DNA of 64,000 nt from Paenibacillus tengchongensis. Lineage in GTDB: Bacteria > Bacillota > Bacilli > Paenibacillales > Paenibacillaceae. Below are positions 58,247-64,000 of the stretch, one piece after another. Made by a program: the position numbers and the translations under genes. Positions within the stretch are counted from its first letter, which is position 1. Every line of letters starts with the position of its first letter. The stretch spans positions 1 through 64,000 of the forward strand of contig NZ_WACP01000017.1 of assembly GCF_008973665.1 (NCBI RefSeq), given 5' to 3'. The notes under the pieces were generated by a model that ran no database searches, was not told the DNA's origin, and was given only the letters and a program-made list of their open reading frames with translations.

Positions 58247-59353
58247 TTACCGGCTGAAATAATCCGCCAGCCCTTCGGCTATCGCCTGGGCGGCCCGTTT
58301 CTGGTAAGCGGCTTTGCGCACAATCGACTCGTCGCTGCGGTTGCTTAAGAATCCCAGCTCCACCAGCACCGCCGGCAGCGTGTTCTCCCGCAGGATGTGG
58401 TAATTGCCGAAGGAGAGTCCGTTGCTCTTCAGGCCGATGCCTTGGGCCAGCCGGTTCTCAATGGCGCGGGCCAGGCGGAGGTCGTCATCCTCGGAATAAA
58501 AAAAGGTCAGCGTCCCCGAGACGTTCTTGGGAGACGAATTATAATGAACGCTGACGAAAGCGTCGGCCCCGGCCTCACGCCCGATCTGCACCCGCCGTGC
58601 GAGAGAGGGCTTCTGGTCGTTTGACCGCGTCAGCCTGACCTGTGCTCCTTTGGCCGCCAGATAATCACGGAGATAGAGGGAGGTCTGCAGCGTCAGATCC
58701 TTCTCCATAGTGTCAAAGCTTGTGCCGAGCATGCCGGGATCGCTGCCGCCGTGACCCGGATCGACCACGATCATTTTGCCGCGGATGCCGCCGTTGCGGC
58801 TCGCTGTATTCTTGACCGCCGTGGCGGCGCTTCCGCCGCTGATGTATTGGCCCGATACCCAGCCGGTCTCGCCGGCTGCTGTCCGTATACGGGCCCAGCC
58901 GCTCTCCGTCTTGAGCACGGTTATCGTGTCTCTTTCCTTCAGCGCACCCTTCACCTCATAAGTGGTGCCGGGGCCGCTGCGGATGCGCAGGGAGCTCGCT
59001 GTGACGGTGGCGGTACGGACGGCGGCAGATGCTGTAGCGGATGATTGCACGACGGCAGGTGTTCCGCCGCCGGAGCCGCCCGTCTGCTGCAGATAATAGC
59101 CGGCCACCCAGCCGGATACGCCTCCCCCGCTGACCTTCAGCCAGCCGAAGGCCTCGTCGGTGACGGTAACGCGGGCTCCTTGTTTCAGCGAGCCGGTGAC
59201 AGCAGCATTCTTGGCCGGCTCGCTGCGCACATTCAGTGAGCTGGCATACACGGTGGCCGTATAAGCGGCGGCGGCGATGTTGCCGGCGTGCGGCAGCGCG
59301 CCGCCCGTGAACAAGCAGGCAGCCAGCAGGGCGATATGTAGTTTGCGTTTCAT
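58247..59353 (-). CDS. N-acetylmuramoyl-L-alanine amidase with two SH3b domains
   Basis: 368 aa from ATG 59353 behind GAGGTTACACC. Signal peptide ~1-30. SH3b domains at ~32-90 and ~112-172 (ASSLNVRSEPAKNAAVTG, ASSLRIRSGPGTTYEVKG) bind the wall. Amidase_3 catalytic domain at ~193-368: zinc ligands in VVDPGHGGSDPG, MEKDLTL and SVHYN, catalytic Glu in VLVELGFLSN. It cuts the amide between MurNAc and the stem peptide. Converges with the HD-GYP gene with only 6 bases between the stops. Confidence 0.94.
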   Translation of the reverse strand: MKRKLHIALLAACLFTGGALPHAGNIAAAAYTATVYASSLNVRSEPAKNAAVTGSLKQGARVTVTDEAFGWLKVSGGGVSGWVAGYYLQQTGGSGGGTPAVVQSSATASAAVRTATVTASSLRIRSGPGTTYEVKGALKERDTITVLKTESGWARIRTAAGETGWVSGQYISGGSAATAVKNTASRNGGIRGKMIVVDPGHGGSDPGMLGTSFDTMEKDLTLQTSLYLRDYLAAKGAQVRLTRSNDQKPSLARRVQIGREAGADAFVSVHYNSSPKNVSGTLTFFYSEDDDLRLARAIENRLAQGIGLKSNGLSFGNYHILRENTLPAVLVELGFLSNRSDESIVRKAAYQKRAAQAIAEGLADYFSR

Positions 59354-59596
59354 GGTGTAACCTCGTTTCATGGACAGGATAAAGGTTTATACCCCGAATC
59401 CATGTGCGGAAAACAAAACGGTTTAAAATTTAAATCCATTCCCGCGCCATTTCTTTCTGTCGTTCTGTGACAATATTTGGCGTAGTTCTGTGGAGCGGTA
59501 CGTTCTGCGTTTGGAGCAGTACCGTTGCCCTAAGCCTTCAGCTTCCGGGTTTCTGTGCGTGCCTTTGTCTCGCTGTGCCGAGGATCAGACTTCCCC
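59354..59596. other. Intergenic, no gene seen
   Basis: Upstream region of the amidase (its promoter must lie here on the minus strand). Short open frames on the plus strand (59467-59954) lack ribosome binding sites and run into the antisense of the next gene. The symmetric GGTTTAAAATTTAAATCC near 59421 may be regulatory. Confidence 0.4.
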
Positions 59597-59615
59597 AAAA
59601 AAGCACCGCCGTGCT
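59597..59615 (-). terminator. Terminator of the second LLM gene
   Basis: Minus strand AGCAC-GGCG-GTGCT followed by six T. Confidence 0.8.
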
Positions 59616-59699
59616 GGACTGGTATTCGCTCATTCTGCAGCGAGCATGGAATACACGGTCTGGCAGGCGATGCCAGTTTGTTATGCGGGGAGCCTGGCG

Positions 59700-60782
59700 T
59701 CAGCGCTTCTTCGCCAGTTCCTTGCGGACTGCCGGCGCGACTTCCGTTGCCAGCAATTCAATGGCTGCGGCTACTTTGCCGAAGGGCAATCCGCCGATAT
59801 CGAGCTGGGCCATGAACCGGTTGTGTCCGAACAGTTCATGCTGATACAGAATTTTCTCGACGATCTGCTGCGGGCTGCCGACGGCCAGCGTGTTATCGGG
59901 AGCGACAAAGCGGGCGAAGTCGTCTGCGCCAACGCGGTACACCTGATCGCGTGACGGGCTGATGGCATTGCGGTAGGCGTAATAGTACGGATAATACTCG
60001 TCCAGCGCCTGCTGCGAGGTCTTGGCTATATAGCCATGGCTGGTAATGGCGATGTTTAAATCCTGCGGCGCATGTCCGGCTGCGGCTCCGCTCTTCCGGT
60101 AGGTCTCGGCCAAATTGCGGAACGGCTCGGGACTGCCGCTGAGAATAGCGATGGCCATGCCGACGCCAAGACTGCCTGCCCGCTCGGCACTGTCCGGCGA
60201 ACCGCCTACGCCGACCCACAGCGGCAGCTTCTGCTGCAGCGGGCGCGGAGCGATCTCGGCATTCTTCAGCGGGGAGCGGAAGCGGCCTTCCCAGTTCATC
60301 ACCTCATGCCGGTTCAGCTCCAGCAGCAAATCGAGATTCTCGGCGAAGAGCTGCTTATAATCCTCCATTTCATAGCCGAACAGCGGAAAGGATTCCAGGA
60401 ATGCGCCCCGCCCGGCGATAATCTCCGCCCGTCCGCCGGACAGCAGGTCAAGCGTGGCGAAATCCTCAAAGACTCTGACCGGGTCGGTGGTGCTGAGTAC
60501 GGTAGTTGCGCTAGTCAGCTTGATCCGCTTCGTGGTCTGGGCGATGGCGGCCAGCACGACGGGAACCGCCGAAATGGCGAAATCAAGCCGGTGATGCTCT
60601 CCCACCCCGAATACATCCAGCCCCGCCTGATCGGCGAGCTGCGCCGCTGCAAGCACTTCCTGCAGGCGATGCCGCGGACTGATTGTCTCTCCGCTCAGGC
60701 AATCCTGCACGATATCCCCCAGCGTATAAATGCCGAACTCAAATTCGGGTCCGGCTTCTTGCTGCAACTCATTGTTCATCAT
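59700..60782 (-). CDS. Luciferase-like (LLM) flavin-dependent oxidoreductase, second
   Basis: 360 aa from ATG 60782 behind GAGGAGTCTGAA. Same family as 44665-45732: DVFGVGEHHRLDFAISAVPV, IKLTSATTVLSTTDPVRVFE, GRAEIIAGRGAFLESFPLFG and WVGVGGSPDSAERAG all align. The two share many blocks but sit 15 kb apart and differ at the C-terminus, so they are older paralogues. Probably FMN-dependent monooxygenase; substrate unknown. A perfect ACTTAC palindrome lies upstream. Confidence 0.9.
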   Translation of the reverse strand: MMNNELQQEAGPEFEFGIYTLGDIVQDCLSGETISPRHRLQEVLAAAQLADQAGLDVFGVGEHHRLDFAISAVPVVLAAIAQTTKRIKLTSATTVLSTTDPVRVFEDFATLDLLSGGRAEIIAGRGAFLESFPLFGYEMEDYKQLFAENLDLLLELNRHEVMNWEGRFRSPLKNAEIAPRPLQQKLPLWVGVGGSPDSAERAGSLGVGMAIAILSGSPEPFRNLAETYRKSGAAAGHAPQDLNIAITSHGYIAKTSQQALDEYYPYYYAYRNAISPSRDQVYRVGADDFARFVAPDNTLAVGSPQQIVEKILYQHELFGHNRFMAQLDIGGLPFGKVAAAIELLATEVAPAVRKELAKKR

Positions 60783-60868
60783 TTCAGACTCCTCATATAT
60801 CGAAATAGGCAGTATAACATTCACTTAGCTTATCCAGTGCAAGCGGTCTGGCGCTATTATATCACGAT

Positions 60869-60887
60869 AACTTACAAAATGTAAGTT
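60869..60887. promoter_or_regulatory. Operator-like palindrome upstream of the second LLM gene
   Basis: Perfect AACTTACA-AAA-TGTAAGTT, 87 bases before the minus-strand start. Typical shape for MarR/HxlR-type regulators, but no such gene is adjacent. Confidence 0.55.
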
Positions 60888-60999
60888 TATGAGTAAAACT
60901 CGTTATTATACATTGTCAAAATGGTATTTTCTTGAACTTATCCGGAAAAGCATATACTTATAGTTGTCTTAGCAAATCTGTACTGGGAGGGGGTTTGAA

Positions 61000-62325
61000 A
61001 TGGGACGGAACAAATGGATCAGCAGGATGGTACTGGCTGCAGCGGGGATAAGCCTGGTATTGGGCACTGGAGCGTCTTATGCAGGGGCGGCCACTGCGTA
61101 TGATCCGCATACGTCGTACATAGGTGATAACTTGACGGGTATTTACAATGAGCTTCCGGAAGCGAAAATATCATGGACGGCTGCGATCGACAAGCAGGAT
61201 GGAATGGAAGTAAGCCGCAACGGCTCGGTGGCCCACGGCGGCGGGAAGGTGTTCTTCCTCCGGCAAGGTCAACTGATCGCTCTGAATGCGCAGACCGGCA
61301 AGCAGATGTGGAAATTCGGCACTGGTCTGAAGCTGCCGCTGCTCTATCACGAAGGTACGGTATACGCAAGCTCGGCGGCGGGGAATGTGTGGGCGGTGCA
61401 GGCGGCCAGCGGAACGCGCAAGTGGGGGGTGAAGGTTCCGGGAGCGGCGGTCAACGCGCTGACCGCCGAGGGCGGACAGCTGTTCGTTGAGAACGGCGAT
61501 ATCCTGGCGTATAGCCTAAGCGAAGGCAAGCTGCAGTGGAAGGAGAACTACAGCGAGGGCCTTTACCCGTCGCTTCAGATTCATGGCGATATCATTCTGG
61601 CCGAGAATTCCATATCCGGCGCCTATACGGTTGACTATCTTCATGCTTTCGACCGCAAGAGCGGGAAGCAGCTCTGGGAAATAACGGATCATAATCTCCC
61701 GATTGCAGGCGGCGACGGGACGCTGCTCTCGCAAAGGAAGGATACGCTGTTCGAAGTGCTGCCATTGACTACGCTGGATACACTGGATACGAAGACCGGC
61801 AAAATAGTAAAGTCGACGGAATACAACCCGCGCGGCATTGTTCCCGGCGATGGGACCAGCGGCGGCGGGCTGGCCTGGGCGGACGGCGGCGATCTGTATA
61901 TCAGCCAGGGCGCTAGGGTCTACGGATATCCGCTGGCCGCCGATCCGGCAACGGTAAAGCCGCGCTACTACTCGCCCGAGAATTCGGACGCGAGACTGCG
62001 CTACGCTGCCGGGCCATATGACGGGCGAATTCTGTTCATTAATGCGGAGAGTATATACGGCATCAAGGTGGCCAACCAGTCGCTGGTAAGCTATTACGGC
62101 GGAGGCGGCACCGCCCGCTTCGATCTGCTGGGACACGGTATGTACATCGCCTGCACCGACGGCCGGATTTTGGCCGTGGATATTATTTCCGGTAAAGCTT
62201 TGCTGCAGCTGCGCACTACCGGGCGCTCCTATGGTCCATCCCTGCTTGAGAACGGGATGGTGATTGTAGAAAGTGCCGGTCAGCTGACGGCATTCAAGGA
62301 ACCGGCGACTCTGAAGCTGAAATAA
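61000..62325 (+). CDS. Secreted PQQ-like beta-propeller protein
   Basis: 441 aa. Signal peptide ~1-31 (cut after GASYAGA). The rest is made of PQQ/BamB-like propeller blades with the repeat A-x-x-x-x-T-G-K-x-x-W (LIALNAQTGKQMWKFGTG, VWAVQAASGTRKWGVKV, LHAFDRKSGKQLWE, ILAVDIISGKALLQL). No quinoprotein active-site residues are recognised, so it is more likely a binding or scaffold protein. The ATG follows TGGGAGGGGGTTTG. Single gene. Confidence 0.85.
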   Translation: MGRNKWISRMVLAAAGISLVLGTGASYAGAATAYDPHTSYIGDNLTGIYNELPEAKISWTAAIDKQDGMEVSRNGSVAHGGGKVFFLRQGQLIALNAQTGKQMWKFGTGLKLPLLYHEGTVYASSAAGNVWAVQAASGTRKWGVKVPGAAVNALTAEGGQLFVENGDILAYSLSEGKLQWKENYSEGLYPSLQIHGDIILAENSISGAYTVDYLHAFDRKSGKQLWEITDHNLPIAGGDGTLLSQRKDTLFEVLPLTTLDTLDTKTGKIVKSTEYNPRGIVPGDGTSGGGLAWADGGDLYISQGARVYGYPLAADPATVKPRYYSPENSDARLRYAAGPYDGRILFINAESIYGIKVANQSLVSYYGGGGTARFDLLGHGMYIACTDGRILAVDIISGKALLQLRTTGRSYGPSLLENGMVIVESAGQLTAFKEPATLKLK

Positions 62326-62352
62326 GCGGCGGAAATAAGTTGTGTCTTTTTG

Positions 62353-62381
62353 TTGACAAGGTCCAGGATAGATGATATTTT
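62353..62381 (+). promoter_or_regulatory. Promoter of the ABC transporter operon
   Basis: TTGACA, 17 bp, TATTTT, 171 bases upstream of the ATPase start. Confidence 0.6.
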
Positions 62382-62435
62382 AATTACACAAATTCTAATT
62401 GATTTACTTTGAATTAATTATACCGACTGTTCAGA

Positions 62436-62484
62436 CAGAGGTGTCCGCATGTGCCGGGTGGCGCAAGGGATACCTCTGTTTTTT
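62436..62484 (+). terminator. Leader terminator (attenuator?) before ssuB
   Basis: CAGAGGTGTCC/GGATACCTCTG with an inner GTGCC/GGCGC stem, then six T. It lies inside the leader of the ABC operon, so read-through must be controlled or partial. No known riboswitch class was recognised before it. Confidence 0.75.
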
Positions 62485-62523
62485 GTATGCGGCGGGAAAG
62501 ATCATTTCGGAGGGGGAGCGTTG

Positions 62524-63300
62524 ATGGGTGAAGCTTTACTGTCTATCACTGAGCTGAACAAGAGCTTCGGCACAGCCGGAGGCCGGGTGCAGGCGCTGCA
62601 TGAGGTGGACCTGGAGGTAGAAGAAGGAGAATTCATTACAGTAATCGGTCCAAGCGGCTGCGGCAAAAGCACGCTGCTGCGCATCGTCGCCGGTCTGGAT
62701 ACCGGCTATACCGGGAGGGTTACGCTCGGAGGGGAGCCGATTGGCGGTCCGGGCATCGATAAGGGGTTTATTTTTCAGGAGCATCGGCTGTTTCCATGGC
62801 TGACCGTAGAGAAGAACATTGCCTCTGATCTGCCGCTTCGCAAACCGGAGATCCGCCGGAAGGTCGATGAGCTGATTGAACTGGTGAAGCTGCAGGGCTT
62901 CGAGCATTCGTACCCCAGGGAGCTGTCGGGCGGAATGGCCCAGCGTGTGGCAATAGCCCGGGCGCTTCTGCGCAACCCGCGGATACTGCTGCTGGATGAA
63001 CCTTTCGGTGCACTGGACGCCTTCACCCGGACGCATATGCAGAGTGTGCTGCTGGATATTTGGCGCCGGAACAAGACGACGATGATCTTCGTGACGCATG
63101 ATATTGATGAAGCGGTATTCCTGGGCACCCGGGTTGTGATTCTGGAACCGCGGCCCGGGCGCATCCGCAAGATTGTGCCGATTGACCTGCCGTTTCCGCG
63201 CAAGAAGACGACTTCTTCGTTTCAGGAGCTGCGGCTGAAGGTGCTGAATGTATTTGAGAAGGTCGATGAGCTGGAGCTGACAGACGGGGCGGGGATTTAA
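62524..63300 (+). CDS. ssuB: ABC transporter ATPase, sulfonate/nitrate/taurine type
   Basis: 258 aa from ATG 62524 behind CGGAGGGGGAGCG; the frame is open up to 62449, but that part lies in the leader terminator. Walker A GPSGCGKST, the Q-loop FIFQEHRLFPWLTV typical of SsuB/TauB/NrtD, signature LSGGMAQRVAIA, Walker B ILLLDEPFGALD, and H-loop THDIDEAVFLG. It energises import of sulfonates or a similar compound; the binding protein is not in view. The symbol denotes subfamily only. Confidence 0.88.
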   Translation: MGEALLSITELNKSFGTAGGRVQALHEVDLEVEEGEFITVIGPSGCGKSTLLRIVAGLDTGYTGRVTLGGEPIGGPGIDKGFIFQEHRLFPWLTVEKNIASDLPLRKPEIRRKVDELIELVKLQGFEHSYPRELSGGMAQRVAIARALLRNPRILLLDEPFGALDAFTRTHMQSVLLDIWRRNKTTMIFVTHDIDEAVFLGTRVVILEPRPGRIRKIVPIDLPFPRKKTTSSFQELRLKVLNVFEKVDELELTDGAGI

Positions 63301-63423
63301 GGCGCGTGAATCATTAGAGGTTGTTGCCGGAATGTTAGGCTGTGCTTAGAAAGCTGGATTTTTGTCATCATAAAACCAAGTTATCTAATTGGAAAGGTAT
63401 ATTATAAGAAAGGGGATGGAACC

Positions 63424-64000
63424 ATGAGCAATCGGGCCGTGGCGGTGAACGCCGCCGGGAAGCCGGGTAAAGCGGCAATTGCCGGTTATGGGCTGCTGCT
63501 GCCGGCAGCGCTGCTGATCGCCTGGCAGACGCTGGGCCATTACGGGATCATTTCGGAAATGCTGTTTCCCACGCCGCTCACTATCGCGGAGTCCTTTGCA
63601 CAACTGGCAGCCGGCGGCGATCTATGGGACCATTTCCGGATCAGTGCGGTACGGGCGGCTTCCGGTTTTCTGCTTGGCGGAGGGCTCGGGCTGCTGTTCG
63701 GCCTTCTGGTCGGGCTGTTCCGGCAGACGGAGAAGCTGCTTGATCCCTCGCTGCAGATGATCCGGATGATTCCAAGCCTGGCGGTGGTGCCGCTGTTTAT
63801 TCTGTGGTTCGGGATCGGTGAGGAATCCAAGGTGCTACTGATCGCCAAGGGCGCTTTTTTTCCGCTGTATATCAATACGTTTATGGGAATCCGCGGAACC
63901 GACAACAAGCTGTTTGAGGTGGCGCGGGTGCTCGGCTTCAGCCGCAGTCAGCAGATCCTCAGGCTGGTGCTTCCGGCAGCCGTGCCCAATATTATGCTGG
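63424..64000 (+). CDS. ssuC: ABC transporter permease, sulfonate/nitrate type (cut by window end)
   Basis: 192 codons visible, open at the right edge. The ATG follows AAAGGGGATGG. Four or five membrane helices are seen. The BPD_transp_1 pattern includes FRISAVRAASGFLLGGGLGL and the start of the EAA loop (LFEVARVLGFSRSQQILRLV). Partner of the ATPase 123 bases upstream; the rest of the operon lies outside the window. Confidence 0.9.
   Translation, partial: MSNRAVAVNAAGKPGKAAIAGYGLLLPAALLIAWQTLGHYGIISEMLFPTPLTIAESFAQLAAGGDLWDHFRISAVRAASGFLLGGGLGLLFGLLVGLFRQTEKLLDPSLQMIRMIPSLAVVPLFILWFGIGEESKVLLIAKGAFFPLYINTFMGIRGTDNKLFEVARVLGFSRSQQILRLVLPAAVPNIML

Noticed and set aside
59467..59954. Overlapping plus-strand frames of 125 and 154 codons
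   Set aside because: No start signals; they continue into the antisense of the LLM gene and cross its terminator.
1..64000. CRISPR arrays, insertion sequences, integrons
   Set aside because: No regularly spaced direct repeats with unique spacers, and no transposase or integrase gene was seen. The palindrome array at 44425 has diverged palindromes and no spacer-like units.

Overview
The window looks like a chromosomal segment of a Paenibacillus-type member of the Bacillota. The evidence is a 5S rRNA end followed by a dense 12-tRNA block, strong AGGAGG-type ribosome binding sites, a sigW/rsiW - cdaA - cdaR - glmM - glmS core with a glmS ribozyme, a T-box leader, a CotF-like coat protein, BshB2/YojF (bacillithiol) and many Gly/Ala-rich GC-leaning proteins. 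The genus call is an inference from gene content and style; no database was searched.

Layout. 1-1258: 3' end of 5S rRNA and tRNAs Asn, Thr, Glu, Val, Gln, Lys, Leu, Gly, Arg, Pro, Gly, Pro, closed by a terminator. 1428-6048: remnant of a PBSX-like prophage, with an XRE regulator, a tail-fibre gene broken by several frameshifts, small tail genes, and an intact-looking lysis cassette (XhlA-like protein, M15 endolysin, holin). 6251-9180: ppc (PEP carboxylase) with a structured leader. 9391-17611: sigW-rsiW, then cdaA-cdaR-glmM-glmS, linking envelope stress, c-di-AMP and amino-sugar synthesis; two copies of one dispersed palindromic repeat lie here. 17640-22014: an AT-richer patch with a ceramidase-like gene, a decayed membrane gene, two GNAT enzymes and a lipoprotein. 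22120-29227: coat protein, AraC regulator with a divergent GH31 enzyme, chemoreceptor, a cre-controlled beta-propeller glycosidase and a methyltransferase.

29362-32873 is a very GC-rich minus-strand operon (ECF sigma, anti-sigma, ABC ATPase, ABC permease). 33106-37601 holds yojF-bshB2, a methyltransferase, a DUF1036-like protein and a MarR-epoxide hydrolase pair. 37695-42739 is a GntR-controlled phosphonate-type importer (phnD-E-E-C) ending in a CX5R phosphatase. 42922-48404 carries lipoproteins, GNAT and luciferase-like enzymes, an unusual four-palindrome array, and a YadA-head-repeat protein with a G2-type C-terminal domain.

48543-52947 is an arsenic locus: an ArsM-GNAT (ArsN1-like) fusion and a cysteine-rich MarR on one strand, arsR-arsB-arsC on the other, with operators between them. 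53085-55195 is a glutamine T-box plus glnS. 55643-64000 holds mntH behind a MntR-type box, an HD-GYP protein, an SH3b-amidase, a second luciferase-like enzyme, a PQQ-type beta-propeller and the start of a sulfonate/nitrate-type ABC transporter that runs off the end.

Most promising for novelty: the ArsM-GNAT fusion with its Cys-rich MarR, the array of four 9-5-9 palindromes (44425-44612), the dispersed repeat nested in a larger inverted repeat (14971-15220), and an unlisted 26-residue membrane peptide (48324-48404).
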